64,000 bases of DNA from assembly GCF_003054325.1 (NCBI RefSeq), contig NZ_QBKU01000005.1, forward strand, positions 124,001-188,000, read 5' to 3'. The first letter of the stretch is position 1; each line of letters starts with the position of its first letter. Below, one piece after another: positions 1 to 8,297 of this stretch. Origin of the DNA: Sulfitobacter mediterraneus. GTDB lineage: Bacteria; Pseudomonadota; Alphaproteobacteria; Rhodobacterales; Rhodobacteraceae. The notes below the pieces were generated by a model. The model was not told the DNA's origin. It saw only the letters and a program-made list of their open reading frames with translations, and ran no database searches. The translations under genes and the position numbers were made by a program.

Positions 1-356
1 CGATGCCGGAAACCGAAGCCTTGGAAAACTTTGCCAAAACCGGCGCGACCTTGGCAATCCACCTGTCTGTGCATGTGCTGGACAAAGTCGTAGCAAACTT
101 GACACCCCATTATGGCGCGGACTGCCCCGTCGCCGTGGTCTGGCGGGCCAGTTGGCCGGATCAGCGCATTGTCAAAGCCACCCTCGCCACCCTAAAAACC
201 GCCATCGGCGCAGAGATGGAGCGCACCGCGCTCATCCTCGTCGGCCATGCCATCGGCGCAGAAGACTTTGGCGAAAGCCGCCTTTACGCGGGCGATTATG
301 ACCGCCGCTTTCGCCCTGTCGGCACCGACCCCCGCTTTCCGGAGACCGCAGAATGA
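1..356 (+). CDS. cobM: Precorrin-4 C11-methyltransferase, C-terminal part
   Basis: This is the 3' end of a gene that begins left of the window; about 117 residues are visible. The sequence [14 protein letters not shown] followed by [18 protein letters not shown] and a late ERTALILVG block is typical of the C-terminal half of CobM-type SAM-dependent precorrin methyltransferases. The ATG near position 3 is internal (MPETE occurs inside family members), not a start. CobM methylates precorrin-4 at C11 in aerobic cobalamin synthesis. Its stop overlaps the cobB start (ATGA), so the two are probably translationally coupled in one operon. The N-terminal SAM-binding part cannot be judged here. Confidence 0.88.
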   Translation, partial: MPETEALENFAKTGATLAIHLSVHVLDKVVANLTPHYGADCPVAVVWRASWPDQRIVKATLATLKTAIGAEMERTALILVGHAIGAEDFGESRLYAGDYDRRFRPVGTDPRFPETAE

Positions 357-1678
357 TCCCCCCCGGCCTGCTGATCTCCGCGCCGTCCTCCGGCACTGGC
401 AAAACCACCTTGATGTTGGGCCTGCTGGCCGCATTGCGCGGGCAGGGCGTGAACGTGCAACCCTTCAAAAGCGGCCCCGATTATATTGATCCGGCGTTCC
501 ACACAGCCGCCTCTGGCCGCGCGTCCTTTAACCTCGACAGCTGGTCCATGGACCGCGCGATGATCGACGGTTTGGTCGGCAATGCGGATGGCGCGGATCT
601 GATCCTTGCCGAAGGGTCGATGGGTCTGTTCGACGGCGTCGCAGTGCCCGGTGCCTGCGGCAACGGAGCCAGCGCGGATACCGCAGCCCTGATGGGATGG
701 CCCGTTGTGCTGGTGCTTGACGTCTCGGGCGCTGCGCAATCCGTGGCCGCCACGGCGTTGGGCTTCAAACAGATGCGCCCGGATGTGACCCTTGCAGGTG
801 TAGTGCTGAACCGCGTTGCATCCCCGCGTCACGAAACCTTGGTGCGGGTCGGCATGGATCAGGTGGGCGTGTGCGTTTTGGGGTCACTGCCGCGCCGCAA
901 AGAGATCGAAATGCCAGAACGTCACCTTGGTCTGGTGCAAGCGGGCGAACAGGAAAACCTGCCCGAGCTTTTGGCAGAAGCAGCGGCTTTTGTCGCGGAA
1001 CACGTCGATCTGGACGCCCTGCGTGTTGCGGCGGCGGGCACGTTGGATACAGCGCCGACACCCAAAAAGATCACCCCTCCCGGTCAACGGATCGCGCTGG
1101 CCCGCGACGATGCTTTTGCCTTTGTCTATCCACATCTGCTGGCGGGATGGCGTGCCGCCGGCGCCGAAGTGCTGCCATTCTCGCCGCTCGGCAATGAGGC
1201 ACCGGACGGCAGTGCCGATGTTTGCTGGTTGCCCGGCGGCTATCCCGAATTGCATGCGGGCAAACTGGCGGCGGCCGAGACGTTCCGAACAGGTATCCAA
1301 GCCTTTGCCCAAACAAAACCCGTGCATGGCGAATGCGGTGGCTACATGGCCATGGGCGCGGGGCTGGTGGATAAAGAAGGCAACCGGCACCAGATGACCG
1401 GGCTTTTGGGCCTTGAGACCTCCTTTGAGAAACGCAAATTCCACCTCGGTTATCGCAAGGCCGATCTGAACGCCGCCATCCCCGGCCATAGCGCCCGAAG
1501 CCAGCTGCGCGGGCATGAGTTTCATTATGCGACCATCCTGAACGAACCCGATGCCCCTCTCGCCGCGATCACCGACAGCAACGATCTGGCGGTTCCGGAA
1601 ACCGGCTCGGTCCGGCAGTTCGAGGGCGGCGGTGTGGCCACCGGTACATTCTTTCACATGATCGCGGAGGCCACATGA
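353..1678 (+). CDS. cobB: Cobyrinate a,c-diamide synthase
   Basis: 441 residues. The N-terminal P-loop [12 protein letters not shown] (about residues 7-18) and the C-terminal class I glutamine amidotransferase segment [12 protein letters not shown], whose Cys is the expected nucleophile, define CobB/CbiA. In the aerobic pathway it amidates the a and c side chains of hydrogenobyrinic acid using ATP and glutamine. It acts in the cytoplasm. Start chosen at the ATG overlapping the cobM stop; its own stop overlaps cobA in the same way. Length matches the family. No anomalies seen. Confidence 0.95.
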   Translation: MIPPGLLISAPSSGTGKTTLMLGLLAALRGQGVNVQPFKSGPDYIDPAFHTAASGRASFNLDSWSMDRAMIDGLVGNADGADLILAEGSMGLFDGVAVPGACGNGASADTAALMGWPVVLVLDVSGAAQSVAATALGFKQMRPDVTLAGVVLNRVASPRHETLVRVGMDQVGVCVLGSLPRRKEIEMPERHLGLVQAGEQENLPELLAEAAAFVAEHVDLDALRVAAAGTLDTAPTPKKITPPGQRIALARDDAFAFVYPHLLAGWRAAGAEVLPFSPLGNEAPDGSADVCWLPGGYPELHAGKLAAAETFRTGIQAFAQTKPVHGECGGYMAMGAGLVDKEGNRHQMTGLLGLETSFEKRKFHLGYRKADLNAAIPGHSARSQLRGHEFHYATILNEPDAPLAAITDSNDLAVPETGSVRQFEGGGVATGTFFHMIAEAT

Positions 1679-2400
1679 CCGGCTTTGTCTCCTTTGTGTC
1701 TTCGGGCCCCGGTGATCCTGATCTGCTGACGGTCAAAGCGGTGGATCGGCTGCAAAAGGCCGAGGTGATCCTGTTTGACGACCTCAGCGCCGGACCGATC
1801 TTGGAACATGCGCAACCGGATGCAGATCTGATCGGCGTCGGCAAACGCGCCGGACGGGCCTCCCCCAAACAAGACCACGTGAGCCGCGTATTGGTAGATC
1901 ACGCCGAAGCGGGCCTGCGGGTTGTGCGGCTCAAATCCGGCGACAGCGGCATGTTCGGTCGGCTCGAAGAAGAGATTACCGCACTACAGGCGGCGCGTAT
2001 CCCGTTCGAGATCATCCCCGGCGTGACCTCTGCCTCTGCCGCCGCTGCAACAGCAGGCATTCCGCTCACCCGGCGGCTGAGTGCAAGGCGGGTACAGTTT
2101 ATCACGGGCGCCGATGTCACGGGTGCCTTGCCTCCAGATGTGAACATGGCGGCACTGGCCGATCCGCTGGCTACGACCGTGATCTACATGGGCAAACGCA
2201 CCTTTCCGGGCCTCGCCGCACGTCTGATCGAACACGGCCTGCCCGGCGACACCCCGGCGATGTTGGCCGAGGCTGTCTCAACCCCCGACGAAAAGCTGCA
2301 CCGCTTTACCATCGCAACACTGGCCGAACATCTCGACAGCACCAGCAGCAGCACACCTGCGTTGATCTTCTACGGCCCGCTGGCGGAGCTGAACGGATGA
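1675..2400 (+). CDS. cobA: Uroporphyrinogen-III C-methyltransferase
   Basis: 241 residues. It opens with the SAM-dependent tetrapyrrole methylase signature FVSSGPGDPDLLTVKA and carries the VVRLKSGDSGMFGR and IIPGVTSASAAAATAGIPLT blocks that mark uroporphyrinogen-III C2,C7-methyltransferase. It makes precorrin-2, the branch point from heme to cobalamin and siroheme. It is the stand-alone CobA form, with no fused CysG oxidase/ferrochelatase domain. ATGA overlap with cobB upstream and with the DUF1636 gene downstream shows operon membership. Confidence 0.94.
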   Translation: MTGFVSFVSSGPGDPDLLTVKAVDRLQKAEVILFDDLSAGPILEHAQPDADLIGVGKRAGRASPKQDHVSRVLVDHAEAGLRVVRLKSGDSGMFGRLEEEITALQAARIPFEIIPGVTSASAAAATAGIPLTRRLSARRVQFITGADVTGALPPDVNMAALADPLATTVIYMGKRTFPGLAARLIEHGLPGDTPAMLAEAVSTPDEKLHRFTIATLAEHLDSTSSSTPALIFYGPLAELNG

Positions 2401-2711
2401 GCGTGCCGGTGCAGCTTCTTGTTTGCCGGACCTGTAGCCCCGATGGCGGTTTTGTCGATGTGGCACGGCAGGCACTACCAGACCTTGAGGTGCGCGGCGT
2501 GGAGTGTATGTCTGGCTGCACCCGCGCCCAAACCGTCGCCTTTCGCAGCCCCGGAAAGGTGGCATACCTCTTTGGCATAATAACCGAGGCCAACTTCGAA
2601 GAATTGCGCACCTTCGCGCGGCTCTATGACGCCTCCGAGGACGGCACATTTGACGATGCCCGCGTGCTTGGCGATCTGCGCACCCGCGCCATCGCGCGCA
2701 TTCCGGGATAA
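2397..2711 (+). CDS. DUF1636 small cysteine-motif protein
   Basis: 104 residues, matching the DUF1636 family. It begins with LLVCRTCSPDGG and continues with VECMSGCTRAQTVAF, giving a CxxC plus CxxxC arrangement that resembles the metal or iron-sulfur site of thioredoxin-like [2Fe-2S] ferredoxins. Family members are often found beside cobalamin genes, as here, with ATGA coupling to cobA and cobF 8 bp downstream. The biochemical role is not established. Metal delivery or an electron-transfer step in the pathway is inference from context only. Confidence 0.8.
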   Translation: MSVPVQLLVCRTCSPDGGFVDVARQALPDLEVRGVECMSGCTRAQTVAFRSPGKVAYLFGIITEANFEELRTFARLYDASEDGTFDDARVLGDLRTRAIARIPG

Positions 2712-2719
2712 TCCAAAGC

Positions 2720-3466
2720 ATGAAACTCACCCTCATCGGTATCGGCACCGGCAATCCCGAACACCTGACCTTGCAAGCCATCCGGGCCATCAATGCCCAA
2801 GATCTGATCCTGATCCCGCACAAAGGCGAAGGTAAGGCCGACCTCGCAGAACTGCGCCGCGCAATCTGCGATGAGGTGCTGACCAACCCGCAGACCCAAA
2901 TCACCGGTTTTGACCTGCCTGTGCGGGATGAGGCGACAGCGGATTACCGGCAACGGGTGGATGAATGGCACGATGCCATTGCGCAGTGTTGGCAACAGGC
3001 GATCGCGGCGCATCCCAAGGCGGAAAAGGTCGCGCTTTTGGTTTGGGGCGATCCGTCACTTTACGACAGCACCCTTCGCATCGCTTCGCGCTTGTCTCCG
3101 GTACCGCAAATCGAAGTGATCGCGGGCATCACCTCTCTGCAAGCCTTGACCGCCGCTCACGCTATCCCCGTCAACGAGATCGGCGCGCCCTTCGTGATCA
3201 CAACCGGCCGCCGCCTGCGCGACGAAGGCTGGCCCCAAGGCATAGACACATTGGCGATCATGCTGGACGGCACCTGCGCGTTCCAGTCTTTGCCGCCCGA
3301 AGGTGTTCACATCTGGTGGGGCGGCTATGTTGGCATGAAAGAGCAGATCCTCTGCGCCGGACCACTGGCCGAAGTGTCAGACCAAATCGTCAAAATGCGG
3401 GCCGCTGCCCGCGCCGAACACGGCTGGATCATGGACATCTACATCCTGCGCAAGGCGGCTGTGTAA
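2720..3466 (+). CDS. cobF: Precorrin-6A synthase (deacetylating)
   Basis: 248 residues. The N-terminal MKLTLIGIGTGNPEHLTLQ block is the tetrapyrrole methylase glycine motif in the form seen in CobF. LLVWGDPSLYDSTLRIA and IEVIAGITSLQALTAAH follow in the expected order. CobF methylates C1 of precorrin-5 and removes acetate, a step special to the oxygen-dependent pathway, so this organism makes B12 aerobically. It is the last gene of the operon in view and lies tail-to-tail with arfB. No clear terminator stands in the 64 bp between them. Confidence 0.92.
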   Translation: MKLTLIGIGTGNPEHLTLQAIRAINAQDLILIPHKGEGKADLAELRRAICDEVLTNPQTQITGFDLPVRDEATADYRQRVDEWHDAIAQCWQQAIAAHPKAEKVALLVWGDPSLYDSTLRIASRLSPVPQIEVIAGITSLQALTAAHAIPVNEIGAPFVITTGRRLRDEGWPQGIDTLAIMLDGTCAFQSLPPEGVHIWWGGYVGMKEQILCAGPLAEVSDQIVKMRAAARAEHGWIMDIYILRKAAV

Positions 3467-3530
3467 GCGCCGTACCCTGCTTCATTTGGCAAGAAAAACT
3501 CAAGTGCGCCCTCTCGGCCTGACAATTTGA

Positions 3531-3953
3531 TCAGCTGTTGGGATCGACCTTGCCGCGCAGTGATTTGACTTCGCCGCGCACCTTCTTGGCTTTCAACCGG
3601 CGCTTCTTGGACCCCAATGTTGGCCGCGTTGCGATGCGCCGTTTTGGGGCAACCAGAGCTTTGCGGATCAGCTCGGCCAGCCGTTCGCGGGCAATGTCGC
3701 GGTTGCGGGCCTGACTGCGGGTTTCGTCACATTGCAGGATCAAAGCACCCTCATTGGTCCAGCGCCGCCCGGCGAGCCGTCGCAACCGGGTTTTCACCGG
3801 ACCGGTTAGGGAGGGCGATGTCTCGGCTTCGAACCGCAATTCAACAGCCGTCGCAACCTTGTTCACATTCTGCCCGCCCGGCCCTGAGGCGCGGACAAAG
3901 TTTTCGGTAACTTCCCAATCTTGCAATGCGATATCGTCTGTGATGCGTAACAT
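3531..3953 (-). CDS. arfB: Peptidyl-tRNA hydrolase ArfB (ribosome rescue)
   Basis: 140 residues. RASGPGGQNVNK near residue 22 contains the GGQ motif of class I release factors. The C-terminus is a Lys/Arg-rich tail (KKRRLKAKKVRG), which in ArfB (YaeJ) enters the empty mRNA channel of stalled ribosomes. No codon-recognition domain is present, so it is ArfB and not RF1/RF2. It releases peptides from non-stop complexes, backing up tmRNA. The ATG at 3953 has only a weak Shine-Dalgarno sequence (AGG). A hairpin and a short SD-preceded reading frame lie about 50-210 bp upstream on the same strand. Confidence 0.93.
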   Translation of the reverse strand: MLRITDDIALQDWEVTENFVRASGPGGQNVNKVATAVELRFEAETSPSLTGPVKTRLRRLAGRRWTNEGALILQCDETRSQARNRDIARERLAELIRKALVAPKRRIATRPTLGSKKRRLKAKKVRGEVKSLRGKVDPNS

Positions 3954-4004
3954 GTGCCTATAGTCGCATCCGGCAACGCCAAGGTGAAGGGGCGCAAACG
4001 AAAT

Positions 4005-4030
4005 GGGCCGCCCCTGTTGCGGAGCGGCCC
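4005..4030 (-). terminator. GC-rich hairpin between small ORF and arfB
   Basis: GGGCCGC and GCGGCCC arms pair around a central segment that adds two or three more C-G pairs, closing a loop of about six bases. On the minus strand the hairpin is followed by ATTTCGTTT, a weak T-rich tract. It could end a short transcript carrying the reading frame at 4104-4160, or act as an attenuator before arfB, whose start is about 50 bases downstream. Termination has not been shown; the T tract is poor. Confidence 0.5.
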
Positions 4031-4103
4031 AATCGAATGGTTTACGGAGGTGGGTCGGTTAGACGCCTGTCCACCAGGGTTGTTTCAACCGCCAAGGGCT
4101 GCC

Positions 4104-4160
4104 TTAGCGGGTTACCTCCCAAGCTGTTCCGACACCTCTCTCCAATACCTTTCTTGACAC
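4104..4160 (-). CDS. Putative 18-codon small ORF with perfect SD
   Basis: A GTG at 4160 is preceded, at 7-base spacing, by AAAGGAGGTGATCC, which fully complements the 3' end of 16S rRNA. The frame encodes VSRKVLERGVGTAWEVTR and stops with TAA. Downstream on the same strand lie an ACCTCC stretch (about 4045-4052), a GC-rich hairpin at 4005-4030, and then arfB. The peptide matches nothing I recognise. It may be a real small protein, or a leader peptide of a regulatory RNA. Its translation is inferred only from the SD quality and spacing. Confidence 0.4.
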   Translation of the reverse strand: MSRKVLERGVGTAWEVTR

Positions 4161-4249
4161 TGGATCACCTCCTTTACATTTGTTGAACTCACCTGAATCG
4201 TTGCACAGGTTATTCAAAACGCAAAGTGTTTTTTTCGGCGGTGATGTCG

Positions 4250-4331
4250 AAATGCGCGGCTGCGCCGCATTTGATTCTTTTTGGGAATGAGGGGCGTGGC
4301 CCCTCAAACTCCCCGAGTTTTTTTGGCCAAA
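4250..4331. repeat. Compound palindromic intergenic element
   Basis: Three adjacent inverted repeats stand just beyond the stop of the minus-strand gene at 4341. They are AAATGCG/CGCATTT (4250-4272), GAGGGGC/GCCCCTC with a GTG loop (4289-4305), and AAACTC/GAGTTT followed by TTTT (4306-4324), ending in GGCCAAATGAAG. Blocks of this form, a GGGGC hairpin followed by a CCCCG-rich stretch and TTTGGCCAAATGAAG, are to my memory scattered through intergenic regions of roseobacters. Only one copy is present here. The last repeat could terminate plus-strand transcription. Confidence 0.5.
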
Positions 4332-4340
4332 TGAAGAGGG

Positions 4341-4961
4341 TCAGGTGGCGCGTGTCAGCCTTGCTGTGATCATTCGGAACGGGATCAGGGCAATCAGGGC
4401 GAGGCTAAGTTTTACGGCCCAATCGGCCACGGCCAGTGAGACCCAAAGCGGGGCAATGGGGCCGCTGCCCAGCAGGGGCAGAGTTTCGGCCGCCCAGCTA
4501 ACATCCGTGGCGGGATGGATGAAGGAGAGGCCGCCGGAGAAGGCGATGGAGAAGAACAGGACCGTATCAACCGTGCTGCCGACCAGGGTGCTGGCCAGTG
4601 GTGCACGCCACCATGTGCCGCCGCGCAGGGCGGCAAAGATTGCCACGTCCAGAAGTTGGGCCACGAGAAAGGCGATGCCCGATGCCACGGCGATGCGCAG
4701 TGTGACCAGCGGGCCAAATTCGCCCATGATCTGTGTGCCGATCAGGGAGCAGATCAGCCCAACCACAAAGCCGACAAGCACGACGCGCCGGGCCGCAGAT
4801 GCGCCATAGACGCGGTTCATTACATCGGTGACGAGGAAGGCCAGCGGATAGGTGAACGCCCCCCAGGTGAGCCAGTCACCATAGAGAAACTGAACAAGGA
4901 TATTGGAGGCCACGACGATGATGGCCATGGCAAGGATGCCCGGAAGATATGTGCGTGTCAT
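4341..4961 (-). CDS. VUT/YhhQ family queuosine-precursor transporter
   Basis: About 206 residues from the preferred ATG at 4961; a TTG start at 4982 is possible. Six hydrophobic segments, the early WGAFTYPLAFLVTDVMNR block with acidic and basic residues inside the membrane, and the central QLLDVAIFAALR and STVDTVLFFSIAFSG stretches are hallmarks of the VUT (YhhQ/YpdP) family. Members import 7-cyano-7-deazaguanine or related precursors for queuosine tRNA modification. The gene stands alone, with a palindromic element after its stop. Substrate assignment rests on the family. Confidence 0.86.
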   Translation of the reverse strand: MTRTYLPGILAMAIIVVASNILVQFLYGDWLTWGAFTYPLAFLVTDVMNRVYGASAARRVVLVGFVVGLICSLIGTQIMGEFGPLVTLRIAVASGIAFLVAQLLDVAIFAALRGGTWWRAPLASTLVGSTVDTVLFFSIAFSGGLSFIHPATDVSWAAETLPLLGSGPIAPLWVSLAVADWAVKLSLALIALIPFRMITARLTRAT

Positions 4962-5054
4962 GTGTAAAACCGTTTTTTGCAAGGGTGCGGCGACTTGGCC
5001 TGCGGGGATTCGCAGACAGGGCGGGCTTTACGGTGTTGTGGGCGGCCCTGCAAG

Positions 5055-5945
5055 TTATTCCGTCAGGGCATATTCGATGATCTGGGTGTGTTGGATCGAC
5101 AGAAAGTTGTCGTCTGACACCAGTAAAAGGCGGATTGCGCCTGCCGGATCGCGCCAGACACTGATCGCTTCGAGATTGTCAAAACGGGCCGGTCCGGTGC
5201 TGAGCAGGGTTTTGGGCCGCAGGGGTGTTTGTGACAGATCAAAGCGGCGGATGCGGCTGCGAAAGCCAAGCGGAGTGGCCGCGCGTTCAAGCAGGTAAAA
5301 CAGACCGTCCGGGCCAATATCCGCGCCGACGGGCAAGAAAGGACCATGACGCGGGATGTGGTGGGTTATGCTCCATACACCTTCCTTGAAGCGAAAAACC
5401 GGAAAGGGCCGGTCCACTTTGCCTGAGCGTTCGGGGATGGCGTAAAGCGCCCCGTCCGGTCCGGCGGCGAGGGCTTCGATCCCGGAATTGGGCTGGAACG
5501 CGGCGAAGTCTTTGGCACGGGGCAGGGTGGCGATTTGGCCGGTGTTTACATCCAGATGCGCCACATGGTGATCATGTTCTGCGGACAGGTAAAAAGTGCC
5601 ATCGCCGGTGCGCGCGAGCCCTTCGGCATCGTGATCGCCGGGGGTGTCTGTGCCATTCCACAAGATGTGATGGCTTTGCAGAGAAAACCGGTCAATCGCG
5701 CCGTCTGGCCTGCGGGCGACCTGTGCGGTGACAAGCGTTCCACGGTCGCTGATCAAGGTGATCGTCTGCCCGTCTTCAGACACTTCGGCACCTGAAAATC
5801 CGCCAAACCATGGTGCGTCTTCGGCCCAGTTGAGCTTGGACAACAGGTGCAATTTTGGCTCTGTATGCGCTGTGGTCGCGGCACAGGTCAGGCATAGCGC
5901 AATCAAGCAGAGGCGCAGGATCAGTTGCCCAGAACCGTTACGCAT
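5055..5945 (-). CDS. Esterase-like activity of phytase family protein
   Basis: 296 residues with a cleavable-looking signal (LILRLCLIALCLTCAATTAHT), so probably periplasmic. The body has the features of the phytase-like 'esterase-like activity' beta-propeller family: WFGGFSGAEVSEDGQTITLISDRG at the front, then GDHDAEGLARTGDGTFYLSAE, GIEALAAGPDGALYAIPER and a late ARFDNLEAISV. The substrate is unknown; phosphoester or lactone substrates are possible. Its start overlaps the 3' end of mepA by 25 bp, making it the last gene of a UMF1 transporter, mepA and propeller operon. Confidence 0.8.
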   Translation of the reverse strand: MRNGSGQLILRLCLIALCLTCAATTAHTEPKLHLLSKLNWAEDAPWFGGFSGAEVSEDGQTITLISDRGTLVTAQVARRPDGAIDRFSLQSHHILWNGTDTPGDHDAEGLARTGDGTFYLSAEHDHHVAHLDVNTGQIATLPRAKDFAAFQPNSGIEALAAGPDGALYAIPERSGKVDRPFPVFRFKEGVWSITHHIPRHGPFLPVGADIGPDGLFYLLERAATPLGFRSRIRRFDLSQTPLRPKTLLSTGPARFDNLEAISVWRDPAGAIRLLLVSDDNFLSIQHTQIIEYALTE

Positions 5946-6847
5946 TGGGCAGGCAGATCAGCCAAGAGCAATTCGCGGCGCGGTTTGCGTTTCGGCGGGT
6001 TCGGGTCCGGCGGTGGCGGGTTGAGGATGTTGCGTTGCCATTGCCGTGCATCTGCACAACCATCACCGGCTGGCGGTGCCTTTTGATTGACGCAACCGCG
6101 CAGTCCTTTGGGGCAATTTAGCCGGACGTGGAAGTGGTAGTGATGGCCGTACCATGGGCGAATCTTGCGCAGATAGCTGCGGTCGCCTTTCTCATCGGCG
6201 CACATTTGCACCTTGGCGCCCGGGAAGACAAAGATGCGGGCCGTGCGCGGGTCTTTTGCGGCGGCCTTTAGGATATTGTGATGGGCGCGGGTCCAGTTTT
6301 CATTCACATATGCGCCTCTGGCCCGGCGGGTGGAAATCGACGAGATGTTTTCGCGTTGCTTGGCCGTCAGAGACAGAGATTGCGGCGGCAGCATCCAGAT
6401 ATCGGCATCCAGACCAACCTGATGACTGCGGTGCCCGGTGAGCATCGGACCGCCACGCGGCTGGCTGAGATCACCGACATAGAGACCCTTCCATCCCGGT
6501 TGAGTGGCGGCAAAGGCGGACAGTTTCTTGACCATATCTACCGTTTCAGGATGCGCCCAATTGCGGTTGCGTGACAAACGCATGGCCTGCCAGGTCGGGC
6601 CGGTTTCGGGCAGTTGTTCGGCCCCGGCAAGACACCCCTTGGCATAGCTGCCGTGGGCAGCAGGGCTCTGGTTGGAGGCAAAGCTTTTGGCGCCGAACAG
6701 CTTTTTCGCCTGCACATTGCTTTGGGCGCCGCCGGAAGAACCGACCGTTGGCAGCACTTCACGTTCGCCGCTGATGTCTCGCGACCCGCCGCAAGAGGCG
6801 AGCAGCAGGGCAAGGGCCGCACAGGGCAGGAAACGAGACAGGATCAT
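5921..6847 (-). CDS. mepA: Penicillin-insensitive murein endopeptidase (lipoprotein)
   Basis: 308 residues from the ATG at 6847, which overlaps the upstream stop (ATGA) and has AGGAG at good spacing; an in-frame ATG at 6877 is less likely. The N-terminus ends in the lipobox LLASC, predicting a lipoprotein. Zinc ligands expected for peptidase M74 are present: the His and two Asp of GHRSHQVGLDADIW, and the later YGHHYHFHVRLNCP histidines. MepA cuts D-Ala-meso-DAP cross-links of peptidoglycan. The lipid anchor differs from the soluble periplasmic E. coli enzyme. The C-terminus is Pro/Lys-rich. Confidence 0.92.
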   Translation of the reverse strand: MILSRFLPCAALALLLASCGGSRDISGEREVLPTVGSSGGAQSNVQAKKLFGAKSFASNQSPAAHGSYAKGCLAGAEQLPETGPTWQAMRLSRNRNWAHPETVDMVKKLSAFAATQPGWKGLYVGDLSQPRGGPMLTGHRSHQVGLDADIWMLPPQSLSLTAKQRENISSISTRRARGAYVNENWTRAHHNILKAAAKDPRTARIFVFPGAKVQMCADEKGDRSYLRKIRPWYGHHYHFHVRLNCPKGLRGCVNQKAPPAGDGCADARQWQRNILNPPPPDPNPPKRKPRRELLLADLPAQCVTVLGN

Positions 6848-8217
6848 TTTGAGAAATCTCCTTGTGGTTTGACCCATGCTAACAAAATCAACCCTATGAT
6901 GAACAGCCCCACAACTGGGGTAATGCCCAAACGCTGGCTGCCGGTCACGTCACTGGCGATGGCGATCAGAGCAGGCGCGAGGAATGACGTGGCTTTGCCG
7001 GACAGGGCATAAAGGCCAAAGGCCTCTGTCATCCGTTCGGGGTTGCCTTGGCGCGTCAACATGTTGCGAGAGGAGGCTTGCAACGCCCCGCCCGCCGCGC
7101 CGATCAATGCACCGGCCACGTAAAACAGGATGTCCGGCAGTGCCGACCCTTCGGCGAGGGTAATCCCCATCGCCGATGTCGGGGTCAGTGAAATGATCAG
7201 GCAAGCGGTCAAAATCAGGATAATGCAGCAGGTGACAATGACAGGCATCGGCCCCACGGCCCGGTCCACACGGCCACCAATCCAGCAGAACACCGCGCCG
7301 GAAATCGCAGCCAGAATGCCAAAGACACCAATTTCAATGATCGACCAGTTCAGCACACCCAACGCGTAAATGCCGCCAAATGTGTACATGCCGTTCAGCG
7401 CATCACGGTAAAACATGGATGAACCGAGATAGGCCAGCAGCGAGGGGTGGCGGGGCAAGTTGGCGAGGGTGTGCCCCAGATCACGCAGTCCTTTGCCAAG
7501 CTTGTAGCGGTCTGACTGCGGGGTCAGGGTGTCACGGATATATAGGAAAAACGGGATCATAAAGACGGCAAACCAAATCGCAGTCAGCGGTCCAACGATG
7601 CGCGTGTCTGCTTTGGTTTCCGGGTCGAGCCCGAAGAGCGGCGAAATGCCCAGCATCGTTTTGCCGCTGTCGCCCGCCTGAAACAGCATCAACATCGCAA
7701 CCAAGGCGACAACACCGCCGACATAGCCAAAGGCCCAGCCGGACCCGGAAATGCGGCCCAGTTCGGCGCTGTCATCGTGCAGCTCGGGCAGGTAGGAGTT
7801 GGTAAAAATTGTCGCAAACTCCATCCCGATCAGGCCAATTCCAAAAAAGAACAACGCCCAGATCACCGAGAAATCCTGCGGTGCGGTCCACCATGTGCCC
7901 GCAGCCCCGACGACATAGAGGATTGAAAACAGCCAGATCCACGGCAGTTTACGCCCCGAGCTGTCGGCCACGGCGCCCAAAATCGGGGCAAGCACGGCGA
8001 TCAGGATACCGGTCATGGTCAACCCATAACCCCAATAGGCCTGTGACTGCGCCTTGGCCGCGTCGAGAGTCATGCCACCTTCGACCAGGGCGGCGGTGGC
8101 CGTCTGCGCAAAATAGGGGCCGAAAATGAAGGTCAACATCAGCGTGTTGTAGGGCTGGCTGGCCCAGTCAAAGAAATACCAACCCCAGATCCGCTTGCGC
8201 GCGCTTATGTTTGCCAT
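6844..8217 (-). CDS. MFS transporter, UMF1 (Atg22-like) family
   Basis: 457 residues with about 12 hydrophobic segments. The opening ISARKRIWGWYFFDWASQPYNTL followed by TFIFGPYFAQ is the UMF1 signature. A motif near LGAVADSSGRKLPWIW corresponds to the MFS cytoplasmic loop 2-3. Family members are related to vacuolar amino-acid effluxer Atg22, but bacterial substrates are unknown. It leads an operon with mepA and the phytase-like gene, so export of a cell-wall turnover product is conceivable, though nothing in the sequence proves it. Confidence 0.87.
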   Translation of the reverse strand: MANISARKRIWGWYFFDWASQPYNTLMLTFIFGPYFAQTATAALVEGGMTLDAAKAQSQAYWGYGLTMTGILIAVLAPILGAVADSSGRKLPWIWLFSILYVVGAAGTWWTAPQDFSVIWALFFFGIGLIGMEFATIFTNSYLPELHDDSAELGRISGSGWAFGYVGGVVALVAMLMLFQAGDSGKTMLGISPLFGLDPETKADTRIVGPLTAIWFAVFMIPFFLYIRDTLTPQSDRYKLGKGLRDLGHTLANLPRHPSLLAYLGSSMFYRDALNGMYTFGGIYALGVLNWSIIEIGVFGILAAISGAVFCWIGGRVDRAVGPMPVIVTCCIILILTACLIISLTPTSAMGITLAEGSALPDILFYVAGALIGAAGGALQASSRNMLTRQGNPERMTEAFGLYALSGKATSFLAPALIAIASDVTGSQRLGITPVVGLFIIGLILLAWVKPQGDFSK

Positions 8218-8297
8218 TGTCCCACCCCGTTTGTTCTAAACCAAAAGTAGTACAGGCAATGGAAGGCCGCGCAAGCAAAGGTTTTGTGGCAATTGGG

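Larger units (their letters stand above)
3954..4340. other. Intergenic region with small ORF and palindromes
   Basis: 387 bp between arfB and the VUT transporter, both on the minus strand. It holds the hairpin 4005-4030, the 18-codon frame 4104-4160 with its Shine-Dalgarno sequence 4161-4175, and the compound palindromic element 4250-4331. About 75 bp between 4176 and 4249 are AT-rich compared with the surroundings and would be the natural place for a minus-strand promoter, though no clear -35/-10 pair stands out. Confidence 0.6.

Noticed and set aside
4161-4175. TGGATCACCTCCTTT on the plus strand, identical to the 3' end of 16S rRNA
   Set aside because: No rRNA sequence precedes it. On the minus strand it is a perfectly spaced Shine-Dalgarno sequence before a GTG, which explains it better.
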